Assembly: GCF_003205615.1 (NCBI RefSeq)
Contig: NZ_PYBV01000019.1
Span: 1-64,000, forward strand
Length of the DNA: 64,000 bases
Reading direction: 5' to 3'
Source: Micromonospora arborensis
Lineage (GTDB): Bacteria; Actinomycetota; Actinomycetes; Mycobacteriales; Micromonosporaceae
Part shown: in pieces, positions 41,286 through 50,110 of the stretch
How the letters are laid out: each line of letters starts with the position of its first letter
How positions within the stretch are numbered: the first letter of the stretch is position 1
The notes under the pieces: model-generated
Databases searched by the model: none
What the model was told of the DNA's origin: nothing
What the model saw: the letters and a program-made list of their open reading frames with translations, nothing else
Position numbers and translations under genes: made by a program

Positions 41286-42482
41286 CTAGAGCTTGTACTC
41301 CTTGAGGAGACCCCGGGAGATGATGGTCTTCTGGATCTCCGAGGTGCCCTCGCCGATGAGCAGGAACGGGGCCTCGCGCATCAGCCGCTCGATCTCGTAC
41401 TCCGTGGAGTAGCCGTAGCCGCCGTGGATGCGGAACGCCTCCTGGACGACCTCGGCGCAGTACTCGGAGGCGAGCAGCTTGGCCATTCCGGCCTCGACGT
41501 CGTTGCGCTGGCCGGCGTCCTTGAGGCGTGCGGCGTTGACCATGAGGGCGTGCGCGGCCTCGATCTTCGTGCCCATCTCGGCGAGCTTGAAGGCGATCGC
41601 CTGGTGCTTGGCGAGCGGCTGGCCGAACGTCTTGCGCTGCTGGGCGTAGCTGACCGCCAACTCGAAGGCGCGGATGGAGATGCCGCAGGCGCGGGCGGCC
41701 ACGTTGACCCGGCCCACCTCGATGCCGTCCATCATCTGGTAGAAGCCCTGGCCCAGCTTGTCGGCCCCACCGAGGATCGCCGACTCGGGCACGGTGACGC
41801 CGTCGAGCACCATCTCGGTGGTCTCGACGCCCTTGTAACCCATCTTCTCGATCTTGCCGGGGATGGTGAGGCCGGGGGCCGTCTCGCCGAAGCCCGGTTC
41901 CTTCTCCAGCAGGAAGGTGCTCATGTTGCCGTACACCGAGTCGGCGCCGGTGTCGGTCTTGACCAGGGTGGCCACCACCGAGGAGTACGCCCCGTTGGTC
42001 AGCCACATCTTCTGCCCGTTGAGCACGTAACGGTCGCCGTCGCGGACGGCTCGGGACTTGATCGCTGCGACGTCGGAGCCGGTCTCGGGCTCGGACATCG
42101 AGAACGCGCCCCGCACCTCGCCGGTGGCCATCTTCGGTAGCAGGCGGGCCTTCTGCTCGGCGGAGCCGTGCTGGGAGATCAGGTACGCCACGATGAAGTG
42201 GGTGTTGACGATGCCGGAGATCGACATCCAGCCCCGGGACAGCTGCTCCACCACCAGCGCGTAGGTGAGCAGCGACTCGCCAAGCCCGCCGTACTCCTCG
42301 TCGATGGTGAGGCCGAACAGCCCCATCTCGCGCATGCCGTCGAGGATGTCGGTGGGGTACTCGTCGGCGTGCTCCAACCGCTGGGCGTGCGGGATGATCT
42401 CCTTGTCGGCGAACTCCCGAACGGTCTCCAGGATCGACAGTTGCACATCGGTCAGGCCGGGCGTCTGGGCGAGTCGGGCCAT
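41286..42482 (-). CDS. Acyl-CoA dehydrogenase, 398 aa
   Basis: A complete FAD-dependent acyl-CoA dehydrogenase: MGLFGLTIDEEYGGLGESLL near the N-terminus, the FAD/substrate motif AFSMSEPETGSDVAAIKSRA and WLTNGAYSS, and the C-terminal HGGYGYSTEYEIERLMREA with the likely catalytic Glu region. ATG 42482 follows CCGGAGG; an in-frame extension upstream lacks a site. It is most like short/branched-chain enzymes and could oxidise an acyl-CoA feeding the MaoC hydratase and the CoA ester lyase at 44808. Confidence 0.93.
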   Translation of the reverse strand: MARLAQTPGLTDVQLSILETVREFADKEIIPHAQRLEHADEYPTDILDGMREMGLFGLTIDEEYGGLGESLLTYALVVEQLSRGWMSISGIVNTHFIVAYLISQHGSAEQKARLLPKMATGEVRGAFSMSEPETGSDVAAIKSRAVRDGDRYVLNGQKMWLTNGAYSSVVATLVKTDTGADSVYGNMSTFLLEKEPGFGETAPGLTIPGKIEKMGYKGVETTEMVLDGVTVPESAILGGADKLGQGFYQMMDGIEVGRVNVAARACGISIRAFELAVSYAQQRKTFGQPLAKHQAIAFKLAEMGTKIEAAHALMVNAARLKDAGQRNDVEAGMAKLLASEYCAEVVQEAFRIHGGYGYSTEYEIERLMREAPFLLIGEGTSEIQKTIISRGLLKEYKL

Positions 42483-42659
42483 CTCAGCCTCCGGGGATCC
42501 GCGCACTACTCGTGGGTAACTGAACGCTGGGTCAGTATCGGTCTCGGACGCCGACGAGGCCAAGGCGACCAGTCCACACAACCGCTGTGAAAAGGTTCAC
42601 CGCTGCGGGTAGCGTCCGGCAAGAGGGACTTTTCCGGCACCGGCAGGAGGAGGACAGCT

Positions 42660-43145
42660 GTGAGCTACCCACCGCCGTCGGGACCACCATCGGACGAGCC
42701 GCCACCGTCACCCTACGAGCCACCCAGGGACCAGTCGCCGTACGCGCCACCGACCGGCGAACCATCGCCGTACGGGCCACCGACGGACGAACCACCGCCG
42801 TACGGGCAGCAGGGGTCGCACCAGTCGACGCACTGGAGTCAGCAGCCGCCGTACCCCCCGCAGGGCCCCTACGCTCAGTACGGCCCACCGCCGTCCGGGC
42901 CGGGTCGGGCCACCAACGTGCTGGCGATCCTGTCGCTGGTGTTCGCCTTCGTGTTTCCGCCGGCCGGCGCCGTCCTCGGCCATGTGGCCAAACGGCAGAT
43001 CCGCACCAGCGGCGAGGACGGCGACCAGCTCGCGACCTGGGGGCTGATCCTCGGGTACGTCTTCACCGGGCTCACCGTGCTGGCCTGCTGCGGCTGGCTG
43101 GCCCTCCTCGCGATCAACAACACCGGCGACAGCGGGGGCTACTGA
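42660..43145 (+). CDS. DUF4190 membrane protein, 161 aa
   Basis: A Pro/Tyr-rich disordered N-terminus (about 80 residues, repeats of PYGPPTDEPPP type) precedes two membrane helices of DUF4190 with the linker GAVLGHVAKRQIRTSGEDG (VLAILSLVFAFVFPPAG and LGYVFTGLTVLACCGWLALL). Function unknown. GTG 42660 starts directly after GGAGGAGGACAGCT. A paralogue with the same plan lies at 44205-44732. Confidence 0.88.
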   Translation: MSYPPPSGPPSDEPPPSPYEPPRDQSPYAPPTGEPSPYGPPTDEPPPYGQQGSHQSTHWSQQPPYPPQGPYAQYGPPPSGPGRATNVLAILSLVFAFVFPPAGAVLGHVAKRQIRTSGEDGDQLATWGLILGYVFTGLTVLACCGWLALLAINNTGDSGGY

Positions 43146-43181
43146 CCAGCGACCCGGGAAGGTCCGACGTGGACCGTCAGG

Positions 43182-43955
43182 TCAGCGGAACCGAGCCTCA
43201 CGGACGCTGTTGCCGCCATCCACGACCAGCATCTGACCGGTGATGTAGGAGGCGGCCGGCGAGCAGAGGAAGCTGATCGCGGCGGCGACCTCGTCCGGCG
43301 TGCCCGGTCGACCCACCGGGGTACCCAGCCCCTGCTTGATCTCGGCCATGGTGGACGCGGCGGTGTAGATGGTGCCGGGGGCCACCGCGTTGACGGTCAC
43401 CCCATCGGCGATCATCTCCATCGCCAGCGCCCGGGTCAGCCCGACGACCCCGGCCTTCGCCGCGGCGTACGCGGCCTCGGTGGGCAGGGCGTTGACCGGG
43501 CCGGCCGTGGCCGCCAGGTTGACGATGCGACCCCAGCCCCGCTCGGCCATCCCACCGATGAACGCCCGGCTGCACAGGAATGCGGTGGACAGGTTGCGGT
43601 CGATCTCGCCGCGCCATTCGTCGTAGGTCAGCTGCGCGACCGGCCGCAGCACTCCCTGGCTGGCCCGGCTGGCCAGGCCGGCGTTGTTGACCAGCACCTC
43701 GACGTCGCCCAACTGCTCGGCGACCGCGTCGGCCAGCGCACCGACCTCGGACTCGTCGGTCAGGTCCGCGACGAAACCGGTCACACCCAACTCGCCGGCC
43801 CGCTCGTGGATGCGCCGGGTGGTGGAGACGATGGCCACCCGAGCGCCCAGGTCGGCGAGCCGCCGGGCGGTGGCGTACCCGATGCCGTCCGGGCTGCCCG
43901 CCCCGGTCACCAGGGCGACCCGCCCGTCGAGCCGCATGGTCACCGGATCGGTCAT
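43182..43955 (-). CDS. SDR-family oxidoreductase, 257 aa
   Basis: A classical short-chain dehydrogenase: VALVTGAGSPDGIGYATARR is the nucleotide loop, VLVNNAGLASRA follows, the catalytic Tyr/Lys are in TEAAYAAAKAGVVGLTRAL, and the C-terminus has MLVVDGGNS. ATG 43955 gives the standard length; a longer form from ATG 44087 would add 44 Arg-rich residues behind AGGA and cannot be excluded. NAD(P) is the expected cofactor and the substrate is unknown. It sits between the two DUF4190 genes. Confidence 0.88.
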   Translation of the reverse strand: MTDPVTMRLDGRVALVTGAGSPDGIGYATARRLADLGARVAIVSTTRRIHERAGELGVTGFVADLTDESEVGALADAVAEQLGDVEVLVNNAGLASRASQGVLRPVAQLTYDEWRGEIDRNLSTAFLCSRAFIGGMAERGWGRIVNLAATAGPVNALPTEAAYAAAKAGVVGLTRALAMEMIADGVTVNAVAPGTIYTAASTMAEIKQGLGTPVGRPGTPDEVAAAISFLCSPAASYITGQMLVVDGGNSVREARFR

Positions 43956-44204
43956 CGCGACCGGCTCGTCGGGACCGGGGCTGCCCGCCGGCATGGCGGC
44001 ACGGGCACGCCGTGCCCCGCCCGGGCGGCTGACGTCCCGTCTGGGTCGGCCGCCGGAGCGGTCCGCGGCGCGCGCGTCAAATGCCATGCCTGGATCCTGC
44101 CCGTTACGACCGGCCCGAGCAACGCGGCACCCGGTAGTGGGGACGTCGGGTTTGGGCGGCGCTGGCTACCCTGACAGCGCACCCCGACCTGACGGAGAGT
44201 TCGC

Positions 44205-44732
44205 ATGACCAATCCCCCGCCGCCCGGCAACTGGACCGATCCAACGTGGTCGGCCCAGCCGTCGAGCCCGGCACCGGACCCGACCCTCGTGGCCGGTCAG
44301 CCGGTGCCCGCCCAACCGGGCACCGCCGACCCGTACGCGCCGGCCGACCCGTACGCCGGAGCACAGCCGGCGGGTCAGCCGATGCCCGGTTACGCCGCAC
44401 CCGGCTACGCCCAGCCCGGCTACCCGCCGCAGTACCCCGGCTACGGCTACCCGCCACCGCAGAAGACCAACGGGATGGCGATCGCGGCGCTGGTGCTCGC
44501 GCTGGTCGGCATCGCGTCCTGCATCACCGCGCCGGTCGGCGCGATCCTCGGGCACGTGGCGCAGAAGCAGATCCGGCTCAGTGGCGAGGGCGGTGCGGGG
44601 ATGGCGAAGGCCGCCATCATCGTCGGCTGGATCCTCACCGGGTTGCTCGTGTTGCTGATCGCCTTCTACGCCGCCGCGATCATCTACGCGATCACGACTG
44701 GCGTGGACAGCGACAGCAGCAGCAGCTACTGA
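44205..44732 (+). CDS. DUF4190 membrane protein, paralogue, 175 aa
   Basis: The N-terminal half is Pro/Tyr/Gly-rich (YAPADPYAGAQPAG, PGYAQPGYPPQYPGYGYPPP). The C-terminal half has the DUF4190 helices (MAIAALVLALVGIASCITAP and IIVGWILTGLLVLLIAFYAAAI) around GAILGHVAQKQIRLSGEGG. It clearly parallels the protein at 42660, including the GHVAxxQIRxSGE loop. ATG 44205 follows GGAGAG. Confidence 0.88.
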   Translation: MTNPPPPGNWTDPTWSAQPSSPAPDPTLVAGQPVPAQPGTADPYAPADPYAGAQPAGQPMPGYAAPGYAQPGYPPQYPGYGYPPPQKTNGMAIAALVLALVGIASCITAPVGAILGHVAQKQIRLSGEGGAGMAKAAIIVGWILTGLLVLLIAFYAAAIIYAITTGVDSDSSSSY

Positions 44733-44807
44733 CCGACGGGCTGGTCGGCGTACCGCCGGTTGTCGGGCCGAACCGACAGCCGGCGGCGGGCGTCCCGGCC
44801 CGACCGG

Positions 44808-45764
44808 TCACTCGGCCGGTGGGGTGAACGTCGAGGTACGGATCATCCCGGCGGCCCGGCCCTTGGCGGCGATCACCAGCGCCATCTTGCGGGAAGCTTC
44901 GTCGATCATTTCGTCGCCGAGCATCACGGCGCCGAGCCGGCCGCCGGCCTCCGAGGTGTAGTGCTCGTAGGCGTCGAGGATCAGTTCGGCGTGGTCGTAG
45001 TCGGCCTGCGCCGGCTGGTAGACCTCGTTGGCGGCGTCGATCTGACCCGGGTGCAACACCCATTTACCGTCGAAGCCCAGCGCCGCCGAGCGCTTGGCCA
45101 CCTCGCGGAACGCGTCGACGTCCCGGATCTGCAGGAAGGGGCCGTCGATGGCCTGCTTGTCGTGCATCCGGGCGGCCATCAGGATCCGCATCAGGATGTA
45201 GTGGTACGGGTCGCCCGGATAGTCCGGGATCAGGCCGCCGACCACCAACGACCTCATGTTGATCGAAGCCATGAAGTCGGCCGGGCCGAAGATGATGGTC
45301 TCCACGCGCGGCGAGGCGGCGGCGATCGCGTCCACGTTGACCAGACCGGCGGCGTTCTCGATCTGCGCCTCGATGCCGATCCGGCCGACCTCCAGGCCGA
45401 GCGCCTTCTCGATCTGGGTGAGCGTCAGGTCCAGCCAGTGCACCTGGGCGGCGGTCTGCACCTTCGGCAGCATGACGCAGTCCAGGTTCGCGCCGGCGCC
45501 CTCGACGACGTCGACGACGTCCCGGTAGGTCCACGGGGTGGTCAGGTCGTTGACCCGGACCACCCGGGTCTTGCCGGCCCAGTCACCCTCGTTGAGCGCG
45601 GCCACGATGTTCTTCCGCGCGTCCGGCTTGGCCAGTGGGGCGACGGCGTCCTCCAGGTCGAGGAAGACCTGGTCGGCTGGCAGCCCCTGCGCCTTGCCGA
45701 GCATCTTGACGCTGGAACCGGGCACGGCGAGGCAGGACCTGCGGGGGCGACCGACTGCGGCCAT
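44808..45764 (-). CDS. CoA ester lyase (HpcH/HpaI, citrate lyase beta-like), 318 aa
   Basis: The TIM-barrel lyase begins RRSCLAVPGSSVKMLGKAQG, then VFLDLEDAVAPLAKPDARKN (Mg-binding acidic residues), MLPKVQTAAQVHWL and IGIEAQIENAAGLVNVDAIA with the conserved Glu, and GPADFMASI. This matches (S)-malyl-CoA / beta-methylmalyl-CoA lyases (Mcl). With the MaoC hydratase at 25457 it could cleave methylmalyl-CoA to glyoxylate and propionyl-CoA, an inference from family pairing. ATG 45764 is preceded by GGAGCG. Confidence 0.9.
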   Translation of the reverse strand: MAAVGRPRRSCLAVPGSSVKMLGKAQGLPADQVFLDLEDAVAPLAKPDARKNIVAALNEGDWAGKTRVVRVNDLTTPWTYRDVVDVVEGAGANLDCVMLPKVQTAAQVHWLDLTLTQIEKALGLEVGRIGIEAQIENAAGLVNVDAIAAASPRVETIIFGPADFMASINMRSLVVGGLIPDYPGDPYHYILMRILMAARMHDKQAIDGPFLQIRDVDAFREVAKRSAALGFDGKWVLHPGQIDAANEVYQPAQADYDHAELILDAYEHYTSEAGGRLGAVMLGDEMIDEASRKMALVIAAKGRAAGMIRTSTFTPPAE

Positions 45765-45873
45765 GGGGAGGCGCTCCTTCCAGCGTCCGGCGGGCATGCC
45801 GACGCCACCTGACGACAGATCCGAGACCTTAACGATCCCAAAGGGCGTTGTGACGCCACGGTAACCTCGCGCC

Positions 45874-46719
45874 ATGACCGGGGTGAATGGACCTGTGGAA
45901 GATCTCACTGAGCGTCGACTGGTGGTGGTGACCGGGGCGAGCTCCGGCATCGGATTGGCTGCCGCCGTGCAGCTGGCCTGCCGAGGTGACCAGGTGGTAC
46001 TGGTCGGGCGGGACCCGGCACGCCTACAGGCCGCCGCCGTTCGGGTACGGGAGAACTCGGGCGAGCGTCCGGAGCTGTTCCGCGCCGACTTCGCGGTCCT
46101 CGACGACGTACGCCGGCTCGCCGAGCGGCTACGCGACGCGTACGACCGGATCGACGTGCTCGCCAACAACGCCGGTGCCATCGCGTTGCAGCCGCTCACC
46201 ACGGTCGACGGCTTCGAGATGTCGATCCAGGCCAACCACCTGGCCCCGTTCCTGCTGACCAACCTGCTCGCCGACCGGCTGGGCCGGATCGTGGTGACCG
46301 CCTCCGGCGCACACCGCTTCGGCGCGCTCGACCCGGACGACCTGAACGCTCCACTACGCGGCTACCGGTCGATGGGCGCGTACGGCACCAGCAAGCAGGC
46401 GAACGTCCTGTTCACATCCGAGGCGGCCCGCCGCTGGCCGGGCATTCCCGCGTACTGCTTCCACCCGGGGGTGGTACGCACCCGGTTCGCGAACGACAGC
46501 AAGCTGGTGGCGTTCGGCATGCGGATCCTGCCGTTCCGTAGCCCGGAGAAGGCCGCCGAGACGCTGGTGTGGCTGGCCAACCAGGATCGCTCCCGGCTGG
46601 TCGACGGGGGTTACTACGCCGACCGTCGACTGCGTCGGCCGTACCGCAAGGCCGCCGATCCACAGCTCGCCGCCCGGCTCTGGGAGGCCAGCGCCAAGGC
46701 CGTCGGAATCGGGGAGTAG
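45874..46719 (+). CDS. SDR-family oxidoreductase, 281 aa
   Basis: The Rossmann start RLVVVTGASSGIGLAAAVQLA, NNAG in VLANNAGAIALQPL, and the catalytic YGTSKQANVLFTSEAARRW show a retinol-dehydrogenase-like SDR. Later FHPGVVRTRFAND is typical of that subgroup. The ATG at 45874 is seven bases after TAACCT, so the transcript is probably leaderless. The 91-aa gene follows after eight bases and is probably co-transcribed. Confidence 0.9.
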   Translation: MTGVNGPVEDLTERRLVVVTGASSGIGLAAAVQLACRGDQVVLVGRDPARLQAAAVRVRENSGERPELFRADFAVLDDVRRLAERLRDAYDRIDVLANNAGAIALQPLTTVDGFEMSIQANHLAPFLLTNLLADRLGRIVVTASGAHRFGALDPDDLNAPLRGYRSMGAYGTSKQANVLFTSEAARRWPGIPAYCFHPGVVRTRFANDSKLVAFGMRILPFRSPEKAAETLVWLANQDRSRLVDGGYYADRRLRRPYRKAADPQLAARLWEASAKAVGIGE

Positions 46720-46726
46720 CGCCGCC

Positions 46727-47002
46727 ATGGTGACTTTCGTCGCGATCGTCGAGTTTCCCGTCGGAGCCGAGGCGGTCGGTCAACGCTACGAGGACACGGT
46801 GCTGGCCCTGCTCGGACGGCACGGCGGCCACCTGGAACGGCGGCTGCGCGGCACCGACGGGCAGAACGAGGTGCACGTGATCCGGTTCGACGCCCGGGCA
46901 GGCTACGAGTCGTTCCTCGTCGACCCGGAGCGAACGGCCCTGCGTTCCACGCTCGGTGAATCCGCACCGACCACCCGCGTCATCGAGGTCCACGAGGGCT
47001 AG
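46727..47002 (+). CDS. Small alpha/beta-barrel protein, DUF1330-like, 91 aa
   Basis: The sequence starts MVTFVAIVEFPVGAEAVGQRY, then VLALLGRHGGHLERRLRG and EVHVIRFDARAGYESFLVDP, the beta-alpha-beta pattern of dimeric ferredoxin-like barrels close to DUF1330. Function unknown. It follows the SDR by eight bases. Its stop (TAG 47000-47002) lies nine bases before the inverted copy of the 150-bp repeat. Confidence 0.8.
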   Translation: MVTFVAIVEFPVGAEAVGQRYEDTVLALLGRHGGHLERRLRGTDGQNEVHVIRFDARAGYESFLVDPERTALRSTLGESAPTTRVIEVHEG

Positions 47003-47010
47003 ACGATTAA

Positions 47011-47160
47011 GTCCTAACTCAAGACGGGGCTGCGGGCGCAGCGAAGGGCGCTCGCCATCCGGTTTGGCTGCCTGCCATGTCGATGTGCTGTTGAGCGGTA
47101 TACCTCAGAGGTATGAATATGACTCTGAGGTATACCGCTCAACACCGCGTTTGCCCTAAC
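47011..47160 (-). repeat. 150-bp interspersed hairpin element, copy 2 (inverted)
   Basis: Read on the minus strand this matches 14412-14561: identical 21-base arms (47090-47110 and 47123-47143), identical loop, and two substitutions in the ~79-base tail, which runs up to GTCCTAAC at 47011. The other end (GCCCTAAC, 47153-47160) overlaps the stop codon of the adjoining minus-strand gene. The flank CGGTCACCGCCGGCC beyond the stop also occurs beside copy 1. Confidence 0.85.
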
Positions 47161-47488
47161 GGAGGTGGCCGTCGGTCACCGCCGGCCGCCGTCGATCGCG
47201 CCAGCGCCGCAGCCAACCCAGCACGGGCAGTGCGACCAGGACCGCCAGGACGAACCCCACCGCGAGCGCCCAGAACGGCGGTGGCCCGTAGTGGGGGCTG
47301 CCGGACTCGCGTACCGCCCCGCTGATCGCGAGGTCGGCGGCGACCGACAGGTCGGTGATGCCCTCCGGCGTCCGGAAGAGCACTTCCGGCGCGGTCGCCC
47401 CCCGACGTAGCGCCACCAGTTCCACCGCCTCCGTGCCGACCTCGTGATACGGCCCCCAAGCGATGTCGTGGTCCTCCGGGAGGTCCAC
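47156..47488 (-). CDS. Membrane protein remnant, partner of a decayed sigma factor, 110 aa
   Basis: GTG 47488 opens a frame with an exported-domain-like part (EDHDIAWGPYHEVGTEAVEL, EGITDLSVAADLAISGAV) and one C-terminal membrane helix (FWALAVGFVLAVLVALPVLG) ending in a basic tail. It directly follows the broken SigE-type sigma gene, so it is probably what is left of that sigma factor's membrane partner. Its stop lies inside the 150-bp repeat. Whether it is expressed is unknown. Confidence 0.5.
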   Translation of the reverse strand: MDLPEDHDIAWGPYHEVGTEAVELVALRRGATAPEVLFRTPEGITDLSVAADLAISGAVRESGSPHYGPPPFWALAVGFVLAVLVALPVLGWLRRWRDRRRPAVTDGHLR

Positions 47489-47666
47489 CGCCGCCGGTCC
47501 TCGTAGTAACGCAGGACGAGGGCAGCGCGCTGGCGCACGGTCAGCCGGGCCAACGCCGCTGACAGCACCAGCCGCAGGTCGGGGTCGTCACCCGGGTCAG
47601 CCCGGCGATTTCGGCCCGGACGAAGTCGGCGAAGCCGTCCCGGGTGCGGTCCTCAGTCGTCAACGG
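47489..47666 (-). pseudogene. Decayed SigE-family sigma factor
   Basis: One frame gives the N-terminal piece TEDRTRDGFADFVRAEIAGL, and after a frame change the next ~80 bases give LSAALARLTVRQRAALVLRY with YED, a clear region 4 of SigE-type sigma factors. Region 2 is missing, so an internal deletion of ~100 codons with frameshift has removed it. The helix-turn-helix end of region 4 is also lost into the next gene. Confidence 0.65.
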
Positions 47667-47760
47667 ATCGCCCTCCTCACCCGGACAGATGCCGGGCGGA
47701 CCCGCCGCAGAGGGAACCAGCGTCCACATTCCTCAGCACGTTCCGGGTCCCGACGTGCGA

Positions 47761-48717
47761 TCAGTCGTCCAGTGGAGTCGGGTCGGTCGGCAGCGTGGTG
47801 GGTGCGGCCCGGCGAGCGGCCCGGCCACCGCCGAGCACCACCACCGCCACCCCGAGCAGCAGCAACGCCATCCCGAGCAGCGCGTACGGGCGGGGCACCT
47901 GACCCAGCCAGGCCCAGCCCAGCAGGGCCGCGCCGGGCGCCTCCAGCAGGATCAACACGCTCACCGTGGTCGCCGAGATCTTCCGCAGGGCGTAGTTGAA
48001 CATCGAGTGCCCGAGTAGCTGCGCGCCGGCCACCAGGGCCAGGATGGCCAGCCAGGTCCGTCCGTCGAACCCGGTCAGCCGTACGCCGCCGATGAGGCAG
48101 ATGACCAGCAGGATCAGCGCGCAGATCCCGTAGCAGATGGTGGTGTAGGTGGTGGTGCTGATGCTGGCGCGGGCCCGCTCACCGAAGGCGGTGTAGACGG
48201 CGGCGAACAAGCCGCCGGTCAACGCCAGCACGTCACCGAGGACGGCCCTGGCGGAGACACCCACGTCCGTTCCGGTGGCGACCGCCGCGCCGCCGACCGC
48301 GACCGCGATGCCGATCCACACCACCAGGGGAAGTCGACGCCCCTGGGCCCGGGCGATCAGCCCCTGCCACACCGGCTGGGTGGCGACCAGGGCGGTGGAC
48401 GTGGCGACCGAGGTGAGCTGCGCGCTCGGCACCCAGGTGGCGAAGTGCCCGGCCAGCGCGACCCCGGAGAGGACGCAGAACAGCCCCTCGCGCCGGCCCG
48501 CGCCCACGGTCAGCCTGCGGAACTCGGCACGGCGCCGGGCCAGCGAGACGGGGCTCAGCACGGCCACCGCGAGCAGGTTGCGCCAGAACGCGATGGCCAG
48601 CGCGGGAGCGGCGGCGTACGCGATCAGCGGCGCGGACGACGACACGGCGACCACGGCCAGGCCGACCGCGCCGGTGGTCAGCAGGTCCGGAGTGGGGCGG
48701 TGTGAAGGTGGGGGCAC
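47761..48717 (-). CDS. EamA/DMT-family transporter, 318 aa
   Basis: Ten membrane helices in two EamA halves are visible (LTTGAVGLAVVAVSSSAPLI to the end of the first half; VLGDVLALTGGLFAAVYTAF starting the second), with AFWRNLLAVAVLSP typical of drug/metabolite exporters. The substrate is unknown. GTG 48717 is chosen because GAGGA lies nine bases before it; an earlier TTG sits too close to that site. Confidence 0.9.
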   Translation of the reverse strand: MPPPSHRPTPDLLTTGAVGLAVVAVSSSAPLIAYAAAPALAIAFWRNLLAVAVLSPVSLARRRAEFRRLTVGAGRREGLFCVLSGVALAGHFATWVPSAQLTSVATSTALVATQPVWQGLIARAQGRRLPLVVWIGIAVAVGGAAVATGTDVGVSARAVLGDVLALTGGLFAAVYTAFGERARASISTTTYTTICYGICALILLVICLIGGVRLTGFDGRTWLAILALVAGAQLLGHSMFNYALRKISATTVSVLILLEAPGAALLGWAWLGQVPRPYALLGMALLLLGVAVVVLGGGRAARRAAPTTLPTDPTPLDD

Positions 48718-48823
48718 GGGACGCAATCCTCACACGTATGACGGACGGCACGGAAAGTCAGCACTCCGTTACGATCACGCGGGTTCGCGCCGGTGAACCA
48801 CAACCGCCCGGAGGCGCTTCGCC

Positions 48824-49543
48824 ATGCCCAGCTACCAGGCGGTGCTGTTCGACTTCTTCGGCACCCTGACCCGTTCGGTGCAGCGTGGTGCCGCGCACGT
48901 CGGCACCGCCGAACTGCTCGGGTGCCCCGCCGACACGTTGACCGAGGTGCTGGACCGCACCTACTACGAGCGGGCCACCGGCCGGCTCGGTAACGCGGAG
49001 GCGACCCTTCGCTGGGTGTGCGCCCAGGCCGGCGTACACCCCAGCGATTATGCGGTCCGGGCGGCGGTGGCGTCCCGACATCGCGCGGTCCGCGCCGACA
49101 CCTGGCTGCGGGCCGACGCCGTGCCGGTGCTGGCGGCCCTGCGCCAACGCGGCCTGCACACCGGTGTGATCAGCGACTGCACACACGAACTGCCGGCCTT
49201 CCTGCCACAACTCGCGGTCGCCCCGCTGCTCGACGTGCGGGTCTTCTCCGTGCAGGTCGGCCGGTGCAAGCCCGACCCGGCGCTCTACCTGACCGCCTGC
49301 CAGCGGCTCGGGCTCGCGCCGGGGGACTGCCTGTACGTCGGTGACGGCGGCAGCCAGGAGTTGACCGGCGCCGAGCGGGCCGGGATGACCGCCGTCCGAC
49401 TCGCCGCACCGGACCTGGCCACGCACATGGTCTTCAACGCCGACCTGGACTGGCGCGGCCCCACCCTCGGCACCCTGGGCGAAGTGCTCACCCTCGTCGA
49501 CGCCTACGCCGAGGTGGTGGGTGTCGGCGGTCGGCCAGGCTGA
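48824..49543 (+). CDS. HAD-superfamily hydrolase, 239 aa
   Basis: Motif I is AVLFDFFGTLTRS (nucleophile Asp, with Phe at the second position as in haloacid-dehalogenase-type enzymes rather than DxD). Motif II is GVISDCTHEL, motif III the Lys in VGRCKPDPALY, and motif IV LYVGDGGSQELTGAERAGM. The substrate is unknown; it may be a dehalogenase-type or phosphatase enzyme. ATG 48824 follows GGAGG. It diverges from the EamA gene. Confidence 0.92.
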   Translation: MPSYQAVLFDFFGTLTRSVQRGAAHVGTAELLGCPADTLTEVLDRTYYERATGRLGNAEATLRWVCAQAGVHPSDYAVRAAVASRHRAVRADTWLRADAVPVLAALRQRGLHTGVISDCTHELPAFLPQLAVAPLLDVRVFSVQVGRCKPDPALYLTACQRLGLAPGDCLYVGDGGSQELTGAERAGMTAVRLAAPDLATHMVFNADLDWRGPTLGTLGEVLTLVDAYAEVVGVGGRPG

Positions 49544-49551
49544 CGACCCGA

Positions 49552-50061
49552 TCAGCGGCGGCGAACCCGGTGCAGGCGGAACGGCTTGCGGGTGGCCCGG
49601 ATCGCCGGGGTGGCACGGGGCGGCTCGGCCTGCGCGTCGGCCGACAGGTCCGCACCTGCCAGCGGCGTACCGGCCGGGGTGAGCCGGTTCACCGCACAAC
49701 CGTCCGCGGCCCACCGGGTGACCAGATCGGCGGTCGGGCCGGGCGCGTTGAGACGTTTCGCCGCCACCAACGGCGCGGTGGTGTCCCACGCCTCGGTCCC
49801 CGGCTGCACCCGGCTCACCCGGGCCGGCCAGGTGACGATCCGACCACCATGGTCGCCGCGCAGGGTGACCTGCGCCTCGGTCGCGTCGGCCAGGCCCGGG
49901 GCGGCCTGCTCACCCGGCCCGGTGACCACCAGCAGCGCACCTTCGAGCGGGGCGCACCAGAGCGCGAGCGCCGGCCCACCGGCAACACTCACCCAGGCCA
50001 CGGCAGCCTTCTTCATCGCCTCGTCGACCAGCGGCGTCGACCCACGCGCGTCGTCAGTCAC
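49552..50061 (-). CDS. Conserved hypothetical actinobacterial protein, 169 aa
   Basis: The protein starts TDDARGSTPLVDEAMKKAAV, then AWVSVAGGPALALWCAPLEGALLVVTGPGEQ and QVTLRGDHGGRIVTWPARVS, suggesting a split beta-barrel such as a flavin-binding pyridoxamine-oxidase-like fold. A basic tail follows (IRATRKPFRLHRVRRR). GTG 50061 has no ribosome binding site but starts the conserved region. Function not assigned. Confidence 0.7.
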   Translation of the reverse strand: MTDDARGSTPLVDEAMKKAAVAWVSVAGGPALALWCAPLEGALLVVTGPGEQAAPGLADATEAQVTLRGDHGGRIVTWPARVSRVQPGTEAWDTTAPLVAAKRLNAPGPTADLVTRWAADGCAVNRLTPAGTPLAGADLSADAQAEPPRATPAIRATRKPFRLHRVRRR

Positions 50062-50110
50062 CCTCGCATCCTGCCGCACCTCGACCGGCGACGCGTAGGC
50101 CGTCTGGGTG

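Noticed and set aside
48824..48900. HAD protein as inactive because motif I is DxF rather than DxD
   Set aside because: DFFGT/DLYGT forms are normal in haloacid-dehalogenase-type members, so the enzyme is probably active.
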